Source of the DNA: Desulfobulbus elongatus DSM 2908
GTDB lineage: Bacteria; Desulfobacterota; Desulfobulbia; Desulfobulbales; Desulfobulbaceae
Direction: 5' to 3'
DNA: 64,000 nucleotides
NCBI RefSeq assembly: GCF_000621145.1
Contig: NZ_JHZB01000017.1
Span: 34,941 to 98,940, forward strand
In this document: one piece after another, positions 20,136 to 29,042 of the stretch
Numbering within the stretch: position 1 is the first letter of the stretch
Layout: every line of letters begins with the position of its first letter
Position numbers and translations under genes: made by a program
The notes under the pieces: generated by a model
Seen by the model: only the letters and a program-made list of their open reading frames with translations
Databases searched by the model: none
Told to the model about the DNA's origin: nothing

Positions 20136-20217
20136 GTTTTCCTCCTGTCTCATTTTGGTTGAACAGCCAATGAACACGGCGCCACGGCCGGAAATGCCCG
20201 CGGCGCTTCCTTCGTAC

Positions 20218-21309
20218 TCAGTCATCCGCATGCAGGATGACCGCAAAACCGTTGAAGACCGCCCACACCTGCTGGCCGACGGCCAGACCGGCACCGTCGC
20301 CGTCGCTGGTGGAGGTGAGGGCGCAGAGTTCCGTGTGATCGTCGAGGCGGACGACGTATTCCGAACTCACCGCACCGTGGTTGATCCGCACGATTTCCCC
20401 CAACAGGCGGTTGTCGGCGCTGCATCCGGAGAGCGTCTGCCCGCGGTGCAGCACGATCCAGGGGGCCTTGACCTCGGCGGTGATCAGCCGTCCCGGCCGC
20501 AGGCCCAGCCGGTCCAGGCTCTCACGGGTGATGATCGAGGCCACCCGGTGGCCGCCGAGGTTGACCAGGGTGATCCGGGCCTGCACATCGCCCGGTTCGA
20601 TGGCCACGATCTTCCCGAAGAAGGAATTTCGGGCGCTCGTCTTCCGCGAGGATTCCCGTTCGATGAACAGTCGGGTGACCTGGCCCAGCTCCTCCTCGGA
20701 AAAGGACACCTGCGCGGCGGTCAGGCTGGGGGTGGCGTGGCCGAGCAGTTTCTGTACCGCCGGCAGGGGCATGTTGCCGCGCACCAGCTCCACGGCCCGC
20801 GCCCGGCGGATCATCTCCGGTCCGCCCAGATGCTTGGGAAAACCGCAGGCCTCGGCGCGCTCATAAAACTTGCGGCGGACAAAGGCCGGATCCACGGCAA
20901 AGCGGTTGGCCAGGGTGCGGCGAAAGTCGGGGTCGAGGAGCGTCGTCCCGATTTCCCGACCGAGCGCCTCGGCAATGACCACGGTGCGCGTGCAGGTTTC
21001 CTCGGTTTCACAATCGCGGATGCAGACCGTCTGGCCGTCGATATCGGTGAAGGGATCGAGTTGGAGAATCTCGTTGAGCTTGGCGCCGGTGTAGCGGATC
21101 AGGAGAAAAACCAGCAGGATGCGGCGGCGGGCCAGCCGGACGTCGCGCCGGGGCGTGTCGTCGACCCAGCGGCGGAAGGAGTGCTCCAGTTGGGCGAGCT
21201 GGACGGTGTCGAGGCAGGGGCCGTCCTCGGTCGGCAGGGACGTGTCCACCTGATCCGGGGAGACTGCCGCCGGATGGTGCGGGGAGTTGTCGGCCGTGGA
21301 CGTGCTCAT
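20218..21309 (-). CDS. tunR: TunR-type tungstate/molybdate-responsive regulator
   Basis: This 363-residue protein joins an N-terminal tyrosine-recombinase-like domain (about 35-215) to two C-terminal TOBE (Mop) repeats (about 225-290 and 295-360) that bind oxyanions; NSFFGKIVAIEPGDV and NRLLGEIVRINHGAV open the repeats. This architecture is known for TunR, which controls tungstate and molybdate transport genes in sulfate-reducing Deltaproteobacteria. The recombinase active site looks dead: the first Arg is Lys in RYTGAKLNEI, the HxLR His is replaced in EMIRRAR, and no nucleophilic Tyr follows LLGHATPSLT. The domain therefore most likely acts only in DNA binding. No transport genes are adjacent. 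Confidence 0.82.
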   Translation of the reverse strand: MSTSTADNSPHHPAAVSPDQVDTSLPTEDGPCLDTVQLAQLEHSFRRWVDDTPRRDVRLARRRILLVFLLIRYTGAKLNEILQLDPFTDIDGQTVCIRDCETEETCTRTVVIAEALGREIGTTLLDPDFRRTLANRFAVDPAFVRRKFYERAEACGFPKHLGGPEMIRRARAVELVRGNMPLPAVQKLLGHATPSLTAAQVSFSEEELGQVTRLFIERESSRKTSARNSFFGKIVAIEPGDVQARITLVNLGGHRVASIITRESLDRLGLRPGRLITAEVKAPWIVLHRGQTLSGCSADNRLLGEIVRINHGAVSSEYVVRLDDHTELCALTSTSDGDGAGLAVGQQVWAVFNGFAVILHADD

Positions 21310-21442
21310 CGAACACTCCCCGGAAGACGATGAGGATATGATGGACCGCTGCCGGCGACCCGGCTGGTGATCGCCGCATTCTTTCCGAAGCTTTTTGGTG
21401 TGTTGGGCATGGCCGTTTTCGGGAGGCGCGGTGCAGGGACAG

Positions 21443-21769
21443 TCACATCGTTGCCAGCAGTTGTTTCACCGCCGCCGCCTGCGTTGACAGTTCCGCCGGG
21501 ATTTCTTCCCCGGCGAGGCAGCGGACCTCGGCCACGGCTTCCAGGCTGGCCAAAACCCGACAGAGGGCACGGCAGCGGTCGGCGAAGGCATGAAAGGTGA
21601 GCATGATCCTTCCCCGGGGTTCGCCGCTGGCCTGGGGATTGGAACCGAAGCCGATGAAGCTGTCGATCTGGATGCCCCGGCCGGAAAAGACCGAGGCAAT
21701 GGCCGCGGTGTCGCCGGCATGATCCCTGGTGGTCAGCACCACCAGCCACAGAGAGGGTTCATTCGTCAT
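21443..21769 (-). CDS. ACT-domain protein
   Basis: At 108 residues this is a single ACT-like ferredoxin fold: WLVVLTTRDHAGDTAAIASV, then FSGRGIQIDSFIGFGS, then a GRIMLTFHAFADRC strand and an AVAEVRCLAGEEI end. ACT domains bind small ligands, usually amino acids, and regulate partner enzymes. It overlaps the end of the malate/lactate dehydrogenase homologue gene by 11 bases, which suggests that the two work together, possibly as a regulatory subunit. This pairing is not one I know. No biosynthetic amino-acid enzyme is adjacent. Confidence 0.72.
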   Translation of the reverse strand: MTNEPSLWLVVLTTRDHAGDTAAIASVFSGRGIQIDSFIGFGSNPQASGEPRGRIMLTFHAFADRCRALCRVLASLEAVAEVRCLAGEEIPAELSTQAAAVKQLLATM

Positions 21770-22847
21770 GGGGCCACCATTCGTTGATTTTTTCCCGGAT
21801 CGCCCGGGCGGACCGCTCGATCAGGGCGCGTTCGGCGGACGTCATCTCGTCCCGGTCCGGCATCACCCGCAGGACCGTGCCGGCCAGGAGCAGGCGGCCG
21901 CCGCAGGGACCGAAGAGGCCGTTTTCGCCTTCATGCATGAACTGGGCCGAGATTTCGACCCGGCGCCCCTCGAGCACCGCCTTGACCAGTTCAACCGTGG
22001 CCGCGGCGGTGGCGGTTTGGGTTTTGGCATCGGTGTAATGGATGGCAAAGGGCTTGAGCGGCACCCGCAGGTCGGGCGGCAGATCCCGGACATAGCGCAG
22101 GGCCCGGACCGCGCCGTGCTCGGGGTCCGAGCCGATCATCCCGATCAGGGCGCGCTGGTGGCGGAGCAGGGCCTCCGGATATTCCTCGGTGCGCAATCCC
22201 CGGCGCAGGCCCGGTTCGACCAGGCGCCATTCGGCCTCGGTCATGCCCTGGACCCGGACCGAACTCCACACCGGCACCATGCCGTTGCCGTGCTCGCCGA
22301 GCATGAAGCCGCGCACCCGCTGCCTCCGGATGCCCAGATCCGAGGCGATCTCCCAGCGGAAGCGGGACGAATCCGAGAAGGCGCCCATGCCGATCACATG
22401 GGTTCGGGGCAGGAAGCGGGCAAAGATGGCCACGCCCAACTCGACCGGATTGGTGACGACGATCACCACCGGCGGGTCTGCGCTGCGGGTGCGGGCCAGG
22501 GAGCGGGCGAACCGCTCGAACACCTCGACATTGGCCCTGGCGAGCATGTCGCGCGAGGCGGACCCGATTTCGGCGGGAGCGGTGGAAAAGGTCCGGCCGC
22601 CGGTGATCACCACCACGTCGCCGATGATCCGTTCCGGATCGTCGGTGACATTGAGTTCGGGAACGATTTCGGCGTAGGCGTCCTGGAGATCGGCCCGGAA
22701 ACCGTGGAGCAGGTGCGGCCGCCTGGAACGGGGGTTGCTGCCCACCAGTTGCAGGATTTCCCGGTTTTCCAGCAACCGCTGCTGCACGATCTGGGTGACG
22801 ATTTCCCGGCCGCATCCGCCGCTGGCCCCGACAATGCTGACATCCAT
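21759..22847 (-). CDS. Malate/lactate dehydrogenase family protein, atypical
   Basis: The protein has 362 residues, somewhat longer than ordinary malate dehydrogenase. The Rossmann start VSIVGASGGCGREIV, VVITGGRTF, VVTNPVELG and the catalytic-His motif FMLGEHGNGMVPVWSS are those of the family, and SDSSRFRWEIA retains the substrate Arg region. The mobile substrate loop (about 88-100, APAEIGSASRDML) keeps only one of the two arginines used by malate dehydrogenase, so the substrate is uncertain. The C-terminus (LPPDLRVPLKPFAIHYTDA onward) diverges from textbook members. The ATG has AGGAGA eight bases upstream. It overlaps the ACT gene downstream. Confidence 0.8.
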   Translation of the reverse strand: MDVSIVGASGGCGREIVTQIVQQRLLENREILQLVGSNPRSRRPHLLHGFRADLQDAYAEIVPELNVTDDPERIIGDVVVITGGRTFSTAPAEIGSASRDMLARANVEVFERFARSLARTRSADPPVVIVVTNPVELGVAIFARFLPRTHVIGMGAFSDSSRFRWEIASDLGIRRQRVRGFMLGEHGNGMVPVWSSVRVQGMTEAEWRLVEPGLRRGLRTEEYPEALLRHQRALIGMIGSDPEHGAVRALRYVRDLPPDLRVPLKPFAIHYTDAKTQTATAAATVELVKAVLEGRRVEISAQFMHEGENGLFGPCGGRLLLAGTVLRVMPDRDEMTSAERALIERSARAIREKINEWWPHDE

Positions 22848-22979
22848 GCAGTCTCTCCTGTTTCGGTGGAAAAGAAGCGCCCGGGGCGATCGTTTTCCGG
22901 CAAACAACAGAAAGCTATTGTACCGGGACGGACCGGCGCGGCAAGGTCTTTTTTGAGATGGGCCGCGTAAAGATGTGCA

Positions 22980-24428
22980 TTAAAGGGAGGTTTGGGAGCA
23001 TCGGCGGCAACGTGGGCGCCAGGTTGCCGTCATCGCCATGCCCGCCACCAGGGGCGCCAGCCAGACCAGACGACTCTGGTAGCGGTCATGGGGATTGGAC
23101 AGGGCGCCGCAGATGAAGGCGTTGCCCAGCAAGGCCAGGAGTACGAACAGGGCCAGTCCCGCGAGATCGTGGCGACGCCGGCGCATGGTCCGGAAAGCAA
23201 GCAACGGCAATGCGCACAGCGAGGCCAGGGCGACCGGTTCGTGGACGAGGTTCAGGCTGTCGAACAGGGCGCGGCTGATGGCGTCCCGCTGTTGGCGGGC
23301 GGCGGTGAAGGAAGGGGCGAGGTGGGAGAGATGGGAGAGGAGATAGCCACGGCTGTCGTAATGGCCTTCGTCCAGGGCATCGCCGGTGGCGACCTTGATC
23401 ATCTGTTGGGCGGTGGAGCGCAGGGTCGTCCAGGCGGTCATGCCCGGATAGGCGGTCACGGCCGCTGCGGTCAACCGTTTGAGTTCGGGTTCGGATTCGC
23501 CCAGCCAGCCGCCGAGATCCTGGAAGGCCGATTCATTGGTCCAGAGAAATTCGTCGGCAGTGGCCGGCAGGCGATGTTGCAGACCGCAGAGGTGAATGTT
23601 CGGAGCCGGACAGTGCTCGGCCAGCCAGCGTTGGACAAGACCGTCCTGTACCAGCCGGCCGAAGAGAAAAATTGATCCGCCGGGGGTGTAACCGGCCTTG
23701 CCGGTGAGGGAGAAATGCAGCAGCGGCATGAGCACGAGACCTGCGAGCATCACGGCAACGGGGGGCGTCACCCATACCCGGAGCGGCCACTGGCGGGTGA
23801 GCAGCCGCGCCGCCAGGATGACCATGGTCAATCCCAGCCCCAGGGCCAGGCAGGACATGTGCGCGAGCACCCCCAACAGGGCGAGACCGACAAGGCCGGC
23901 CTGTTCCGGACGACGCAGCCGGGACCGATGAACGGCAAGGAGCCACAGGGCCAGCACCGTCAGGGGGGCCAAGATGTCGGGCATCAACTGGGCGCTGTAC
24001 CAGGAAATGCCGGTCAAGCCGGCCAGGCCGATGCCGACGAGGGTCAGGGCCGGCGGCCCGGCGGGCAGGCCGTGGCAGCGAAGGAGGAGATGGATGAGCC
24101 AGAGGGTCGCCGCCGACTGCACCAACACCGGTCCCCACAGGGTCCGCCAGTCCAGGGAAGTGGCCTGGAGAAAGAGGCCGTAGACCAGGGACCGGCCGGG
24201 AATGAGCCGCATTTCCATGGCCGCCCGGACATAGCCGCCGGTATCGTGGAAGATGAGGGCGAAACCGTTCCACAGGGCCGGGGCGAGGAGGACGGCCAGG
24301 CCGGCGGCCAGGCACAGCGATCGGACAAGGAGGCGGAAAGCGGCGCTACGGCCGATTGACGGGGCCGGAGCGGTGGGGTGGGGCACGGTGTCGGTGGGGG
24401 GCATGGGGCGCTCGTCTCGGGATGCCAT
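22980..24428 (-). CDS. Large polytopic membrane protein of unknown function
   Basis: This 482-residue protein has about ten hydrophobic segments and a soluble loop of about 110 residues after the seventh (roughly 265-375), containing several Trp and Cys residues. The overall shape, with an HDTGGYV motif after the first helix and a closing SNPHDRYQSRLVWL, resembles membrane glycosyltransferases of the GT-C superfamily (PMT/ArnT-like), with early Asp residues in the first loop. I do not recognise a specific family. The divergent GT2 and GtrA genes next door would fit a role in lipid-linked sugar transfer. A Met 24 bases downstream is an alternative start. Confidence 0.6.
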   Translation of the reverse strand: MASRDERPMPPTDTVPHPTAPAPSIGRSAAFRLLVRSLCLAAGLAVLLAPALWNGFALIFHDTGGYVRAAMEMRLIPGRSLVYGLFLQATSLDWRTLWGPVLVQSAATLWLIHLLLRCHGLPAGPPALTLVGIGLAGLTGISWYSAQLMPDILAPLTVLALWLLAVHRSRLRRPEQAGLVGLALLGVLAHMSCLALGLGLTMVILAARLLTRQWPLRVWVTPPVAVMLAGLVLMPLLHFSLTGKAGYTPGGSIFLFGRLVQDGLVQRWLAEHCPAPNIHLCGLQHRLPATADEFLWTNESAFQDLGGWLGESEPELKRLTAAAVTAYPGMTAWTTLRSTAQQMIKVATGDALDEGHYDSRGYLLSHLSHLAPSFTAARQQRDAISRALFDSLNLVHEPVALASLCALPLLAFRTMRRRRHDLAGLALFVLLALLGNAFICGALSNPHDRYQSRLVWLAPLVAGMAMTATWRPRCRRCSQTSL

Positions 24429-24694
24429 GGATGTTGATCGGGATCCGGCAACAGGAACAGGTACGGATGAGTAATCGGTTAGCGGACGGTCAGGAAACGA
24501 TGAGGAAACGGCCCGGAGAATTGTAACCGTTTTTTAACCGGATCCAAACCGATGGCTGGTAATTCTCCGTTAAAGAACGAGGGAAGGCGCTGCCGCCGAC
24601 GGTACCGCGCCTCCATTTCGGAGCAACAATCTTGGACGACGGCGTGCGTCCGGCCCTCCTTTTGGCCGTATGCCCGGTCCGACCGCCAGGCCGC

Positions 24695-25624
24695 ATGAAC
24701 AAATCCCTGAGAACCGCCGTCCTGATCCCCTGCTACAACGAAGAGGCCGCCGTGGGCCAGGTGGTCCGCGATTTTCAGCGCGTGCTGCCCGATGCCAGGA
24801 TCTACGTCTACGACAACAATTCGCGCGACAACACCATCGCGGTGGCCCGGGCGGCCGGCGCCCTTGTCCGGTCCGAACCCCTCCAGGGCAAGGGCAACGT
24901 GGTCCGCCGCATGTTCGCCGACATCGAGGCCGACATCTACGTGCTGGTGGACGGCGACGCCACCTATGACGCCGGCACCGCGCCGGCGATGATCCGCTGC
25001 CTGCTCGACCAGCAATTGGACATGGTCAACGGCGCCCGGGTGACCGCCATCCGCGAGGCCTACCGGCCGGGGCACCGGTTCGGCAACTGGCTGCTCACCG
25101 GCATCGTCCGCTGGATTTTCGGCGACCGGTTCAAAGACATGCTTTCCGGCTACCGGGTCTTTTCGCGGCGCTACGTCAAGAGTTTCCCCTCGTTGGCCAA
25201 CGGCTTCGAGATCGAGACCGAACTGACGGTCCATGCCCTCCACCTGCGCATGCCGACCACCGAAATCGAGACCCCCTATCGGGACCGGCCCGAAGGTTCG
25301 GCCAGCAAGCTCTCCACCTTCAAGGACGGTTTGCGCATCCTGTGGATGATCCTCAAGCTGATCAAGAACGAAAAACCGATTCCGTTCTTTTCGGTGATCG
25401 CCGGCCTGTTCGCCGGATCGTCGGTGATCCTGATGCTGCCCATCCTGGCCGAATTCCTCGCCACCGGCCTGGTGCCCCGCCTGCCGACGGCGGTGTTGTC
25501 GATGGGCATGATGATTCTGGGGTTCCTCAGCCTGGCCTGCGGCCTCATTCTCGATACCGTCACCCGCGGCCGCTGCGAGATCAAGCGGATGCGCTACCTC
25601 AACATTCCGGTGATCGAAGGGTGA
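24695..25624 (+). CDS. Family 2 glycosyltransferase with C-terminal membrane helices
   Basis: The 309-residue protein has the GT-A nucleotide-sugar fold: VLIPCYNEEAAVGQVV at the start, IYVYDNNSRDNT, and the metal-binding DGDATYD in YVLVDGDATYD. Two hydrophobic helices occupy about residues 232-290, as in DPM1/GtrB-like polyprenyl-phosphate sugar transferases. MLSGYRVFSRR is also typical. It likely attaches a sugar to undecaprenyl phosphate at the inner membrane. Its stop overlaps the GTG start of the GtrA-like flippase gene, the usual pair in glycan modification systems. Confidence 0.88.
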   Translation: MNKSLRTAVLIPCYNEEAAVGQVVRDFQRVLPDARIYVYDNNSRDNTIAVARAAGALVRSEPLQGKGNVVRRMFADIEADIYVLVDGDATYDAGTAPAMIRCLLDQQLDMVNGARVTAIREAYRPGHRFGNWLLTGIVRWIFGDRFKDMLSGYRVFSRRYVKSFPSLANGFEIETELTVHALHLRMPTTEIETPYRDRPEGSASKLSTFKDGLRILWMILKLIKNEKPIPFFSVIAGLFAGSSVILMLPILAEFLATGLVPRLPTAVLSMGMMILGFLSLACGLILDTVTRGRCEIKRMRYLNIPVIEG

Positions 25625-26070
25625 GCGGCCGGACACGGCACGCGGCTGTTTCAGCGGGCGACCGCGCCCTGCTGCGCCAGTTGGGGCGCTTCAGCCTGGT
25701 GGGCGTGGCGGGGTTTGTCGTCAACGCCGGCCTGGTCGAGATCCTGGTGGGCTTCGTCGGCCCGGTCTGGGCGCAGGGGATCGCCTTTCCCGCCGCCGCC
25801 ACCGCCACCTGGTGGATGAACCGGCGGTATACCTTCGGCGCCAGCAATCTGGCCGTCCATCGCGAGTGGCTCCGCTACGTGCTGGCCAATTCCCTCGGCT
25901 GGCTGCTCAACAACGGCACCTACCTCCTCCTCGTCTTCATCTTCCCCGCCGCCGCCGTTCATCCCGCACTCGCGGTGGCGGGTGGATCGCTTGCCGGCCT
26001 GTCCGCCAATTTCGTCCTTTCCCGGCGGATGGTCTTCAGGAAAACCGGGGACGCGGACCAGCCAACTTGA
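25621..26070 (+). CDS. GtrA family membrane protein (probable lipid-linked sugar flippase)
   Basis: At 149 residues with four hydrophobic helices, this fits the GtrA family: LGRFSLVGVAGFVVNAGLV, WWMNRRYTFG and the closing SANFVLSRRMVFR are family signatures. GtrA proteins are thought to flip polyprenyl-phosphate-linked sugars across the inner membrane. The GTG start overlaps the stop of the GT2 gene in a GTGA arrangement, which indicates coupling. There is no third, acceptor-transferring gene downstream, but the 482-residue membrane protein in the divergent direction could fill that role. Confidence 0.85.
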   Translation: MSGRTRHAAVSAGDRALLRQLGRFSLVGVAGFVVNAGLVEILVGFVGPVWAQGIAFPAAATATWWMNRRYTFGASNLAVHREWLRYVLANSLGWLLNNGTYLLLVFIFPAAAVHPALAVAGGSLAGLSANFVLSRRMVFRKTGDADQPT

Positions 26071-26413
26071 AGCGAGCCTACGACGACGGCCGGATCCCCG
26101 GCCGGCCCTCTCCCGGCCCATGCATGTCCTTCCCCGTGCCGCATGCCGGGCCACCCGGTGTGCGGCACACCCCTCTTTTCCCTGCGCGACTGGAGCATGC
26201 CCCCACCGATACAGGCGGCCTGTTGGCCGGAACCAACGCGCCGGACCTAGGGACCTATGCGGCGCCTGACAAGCGTTTTTCGTGAGAAACCGGGGCGAAT
26301 CGGAACGAGGAGGCGGTGAAATGACTTACAAAAAGTGAATTCTGCTTGCCAGATGTTCGCATGGATGCGATACTGAACGGCAAAAAAGGAAAAATTTCCG
26401 TACAGGGTCGGGC
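26071..26413. other. Intergenic region between gtrA and the PilZ gene
   Basis: About 340 bases hold no recognisable gene. A GAGGAG followed eight bases later by ATG opens a five-codon frame at 26321-26338, which is probably chance. The region becomes less GC-rich after 26250, and the promoter of the PilZ/mla genes may lie there. Confidence 0.45.
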
Positions 26414-26821
26414 ATGACGATAGCGGGACCATTGGTCTTCACCCCAGAAAAACGAATGGATATCCGGGTGATTTTTACCCGAAGCGTCAAGGTGTACAGC
26501 CAGGGGAAACTGCAAGGGCAGTTTCCGGTAAGAAATCTCAGTTTGGGGGGCCTTTTCGTCGAGGGTGCGCCCGATCTTCCCGTGGGCCAGGACTGCCGTT
26601 TGGAACTCCATGAAACCGGACGCCGTTCCAGTCTCATTCTCACCTTCTCCGGCATGGTCCGCAGGAGGGAGGAGGATGGCGTCGGGATCTGTTTCACGGG
26701 CATGGAAGACGACAGTTTCATGTTTCTTCAAACCATGATTCTCTACTCTTCCGACGATCCGATGGGTGTGGCCGAACATTTTCTTGAGCACTTTGTCCCG
26801 AAATCCTTTTCCGCCTGCTGA
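26414..26821 (+). CDS. PilZ-domain protein (c-di-GMP-binding candidate)
   Basis: The 135-residue protein consists mainly of one PilZ domain. The c-di-GMP motif is intact: the RxxxR switch is Arg14 and Arg18 in KRMDIRV, and the NxSxxG motif is Asn41, Ser43 and Gly46 in RNLSLGGLF. About 35 residues after the domain form a short tail. No other domain is attached, so it would act by binding a partner. An AGGG lies upstream of the chosen ATG. It precedes the mla operon by about 115 bases on the same strand; a functional link is not established. Confidence 0.85.
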   Translation: MTIAGPLVFTPEKRMDIRVIFTRSVKVYSQGKLQGQFPVRNLSLGGLFVEGAPDLPVGQDCRLELHETGRRSSLILTFSGMVRRREEDGVGICFTGMEDDSFMFLQTMILYSSDDPMGVAEHFLEHFVPKSFSAC

Positions 26822-26937
26822 ATTCGACACGAGAAAAAGCGCAAAGCGTTCCCGTTCGGTTGCGGGAAGGCGCTTCTTGTACGTATGGAAGGGTCGGTTT
26901 GGCGGAGATGATCGACCGGAGCGGTCACTGTATTGTG

Positions 26938-27768
26938 ATGAACCAAGAGAACCAAGAACAACAACGACAGCCTTCGGCAATTCTCCGCTTTGTTGGCGGG
27001 ATCGGCGACCAGGTTCTCTATGTCCTGACCGATCTCGGCCGGATGGGCATTTTTTTGTATTTCTCCCTGGTGGGGTTGTGCAAGCATCCCTTTCGCTTCA
27101 GAGAACTGGTCAAGCAGGTTGGGTTCATCGGGGCGGGATCGATCACCGTTATTTTCTTCACCGCGCTTTCCTCGGGCATGGTGCTGGGATTGCAGGGATA
27201 TTACTCCCTGCACAAGTTCGGCGCCGAGGGAATGCTGGGATCCGCGGTTTCCCTGACCCTGATCATGGAATTGGGGCCGGTGCTCACCGCGCTGATGGTG
27301 GCCGGCCGGGCCGGGTCGGCGATGTGCGCCGAAATCGGCATCATGCGGATTTCGGAACAGATCGATGCCCTGGAATGCATGGCCATCGATCCTTTCCGCT
27401 ATCTTATCTCCCCGAAATTCCTGGCGGCTCTGATTTCGGTGCCGTTGCTGACGGCGGTCTTTGACGTGGTCGGTATCCTGGGCGGGTATCTGGCTGGCGT
27501 CAAGCTGATGGGCGTCAACGGCGGTGCCTTTTTTGCCGGCATGCAGCAAAGCGTGACCAATCACGATCTCAGGCTGGGGGTGGTCAAATCCTTTGTATTC
27601 GCCCTGCTGCTGGTGTGGATCTGCACCGGCCGCGGCTATTTCGTCCAGAAAATTCGCGGCGCAGGTTTTGGCGCCGAGAGCGTCAGCACTGTCACGACCC
27701 AGGCAGTGGTCATGTCGTCGATAGCGGTCCTGGTCTTTGATTACCTCCTCACGGCGGTCCTGCTATGA
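26938..27768 (+). CDS. mlaE: Phospholipid ABC transporter permease MlaE
   Basis: The permease has 276 residues and five to six membrane helices: an amphipathic start, then LSSGMVLGLQGY, LIMELGPVLTALMVAGR and AGSAMCAEIGIMRISEQIDAL. The last stretch with its coupling Glu residues is the MlaE signature. It forms the membrane core of the system that moves phospholipids between the inner and outer membranes to keep lipid asymmetry. The start is uncertain: the frame opens further upstream with other candidates at 26908 and 26860. Its stop overlaps the mlaF ATG by four bases. Confidence 0.88.
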   Translation: MNQENQEQQRQPSAILRFVGGIGDQVLYVLTDLGRMGIFLYFSLVGLCKHPFRFRELVKQVGFIGAGSITVIFFTALSSGMVLGLQGYYSLHKFGAEGMLGSAVSLTLIMELGPVLTALMVAGRAGSAMCAEIGIMRISEQIDALECMAIDPFRYLISPKFLAALISVPLLTAVFDVVGILGGYLAGVKLMGVNGGAFFAGMQQSVTNHDLRLGVVKSFVFALLLVWICTGRGYFVQKIRGAGFGAESVSTVTTQAVVMSSIAVLVFDYLLTAVLL

Positions 27769-28565
27769 GCGGCGTGGAGAACGCTCCTCTGGATGCCGAA
27801 CCGGCCGCCATCCGCTTTGTCGAGGTGAGTAAGTCGTTTGGCGAGCGCAAGCGGCGGCATCTCGTCCTCGACCGGGTGAGTTTTTCGGTGCCCAAGGGCA
27901 GGACAACGGTCATTGCCGGCGGGAGCGGTCAGGGAAAGAGCGTGATCCTCAAGCTGATCCTCGGCCTGCTCAAGCCGGACGCCGGCCAGGTGCTGGTCGG
28001 TGATCGTGATATCGCCGCCATGGGCTACCGGGCTCTGCAGGAGGTGCGCATGCTGTTCGGTGTCCTCTTTCAGGGGGTGGCACTGTTCGATTCGCTGACC
28101 GTCTTTGAAAATATCGCCTTGCCCCTGCGGGAACGAACAAAGCTTTCCAGCGAGGAGATACGGCAGCGGGTCGCCGCCACCCTCGACCAGCTCGAACTGA
28201 CCGGTCATGAGGAAAAATTTCCGGCCCAATTGAGCGGCGGCATGAAAAAACGGGTCGGCTTGGCCAGAGCCTTGCAACTGGACCCGGAGATCGTTCTGTT
28301 CGATGAACCCACGACCGGTCTCGATCCGGTCATGACCAGGGAAATCTACGAACTCTTTACCCGGACCCAGCAACGGTTGGGATATACGGCGGTGATCGTC
28401 AGTCATGACATCCCCCAGATCTTTACCCTTGCCGATCAGATCATTTTGTTGAATAAGGGCGAACTGGATGTTTTCTCCGAGGCCTCCCGGATCCCCTATT
28501 CGACCAAACCCAAGATTCGCGAGTTTGCCCGGCAGGTCATGGGGCAGGAGGCCCGGGAGGGATAG
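27765..28565 (+). CDS. mlaF: Phospholipid ABC transporter ATPase MlaF
   Basis: This 266-residue ATPase has Walker A GGSGQGKS near residue 53, the signature LSGGMKKR, Walker B IVLFDEPTTGLDP and the switch His in VIVSHDIP. GVLFQGVALFDSLTV is the Q-loop region typical of Mla ATPases. It drives MlaE by ATP hydrolysis on the cytoplasmic side. No mlaB (STAS-domain) gene is found in the operon, so its stabilising partner is missing or encoded elsewhere. The mlaD gene follows 12 bases later. Confidence 0.9.
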   Translation: MSGVENAPLDAEPAAIRFVEVSKSFGERKRRHLVLDRVSFSVPKGRTTVIAGGSGQGKSVILKLILGLLKPDAGQVLVGDRDIAAMGYRALQEVRMLFGVLFQGVALFDSLTVFENIALPLRERTKLSSEEIRQRVAATLDQLELTGHEEKFPAQLSGGMKKRVGLARALQLDPEIVLFDEPTTGLDPVMTREIYELFTRTQQRLGYTAVIVSHDIPQIFTLADQIILLNKGELDVFSEASRIPYSTKPKIREFARQVMGQEAREG

Positions 28566-28577
28566 AGGAGGAGCAAT

Positions 28578-29027
28578 ATGGGCAATTCCCGTATGGAGAT
28601 AGTAGTCGGTTTTTTTCTGATCGGCGGTTTCCTCGCCCTGGGGTGGCTGGCCCTGCGATTGGGCGAGGTGCCGTGGGTGACCGAATCGTCAACCTATGCG
28701 ATCAATGCGGAATTCAACAACATCTCGGGTGTCAAGGCCGGTGCGGACGTACAGATCGCCGGCGTGGTCGTGGGCAAGGTCCGCGGGCTTTCCCTGAACG
28801 ACGAGAAACTGGCGGTGGTCAACATGCAGATCGATCGTGCCGTTGCCGTGCCGGTGGATTCGGTGGCCTCGGTCAAATCGCAGGGGATCATCGGCGACAA
28901 ATATATCCTGATCACCCTGGGCGGGGATGAGTCGAACTACAAACCCGGAGAGACCATTGTCGATACCGAATCGGCCGTGGATCTGGAATCCCTGATCTCG
29001 AAATTTGCCTTCGGCCAGGTCAAATAG
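28578..29027 (+). CDS. mlaD: MCE-domain substrate-binding protein MlaD
   Basis: The 149-residue protein has one N-terminal membrane anchor (about 5-26) and one MCE domain: YAINAEFNNISGVKAGADVQIAGVV in adjacent parts, then KSQGIIGDKYILITLGG. MlaD hexamers form a hydrophobic pore in the periplasm that holds phospholipid for the MlaEF complex. The length matches E. coli MlaD without the extended C-terminal needle. A GAGGAG lies seven bases before the ATG. The order here, mlaE-F-D then mlaA and mlaC, differs from the E. coli FEDCB arrangement. Confidence 0.92.
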   Translation: MGNSRMEIVVGFFLIGGFLALGWLALRLGEVPWVTESSTYAINAEFNNISGVKAGADVQIAGVVVGKVRGLSLNDEKLAVVNMQIDRAVAVPVDSVASVKSQGIIGDKYILITLGGDESNYKPGETIVDTESAVDLESLISKFAFGQVK

Positions 29028-29042
29028 CAAAGGATGAGTGAC

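Noticed and set aside
26321..26338. Five-codon frame with a good ribosome binding site before the PilZ gene
   Set aside because: Too short to judge; it could be a leader peptide but nothing else supports it.
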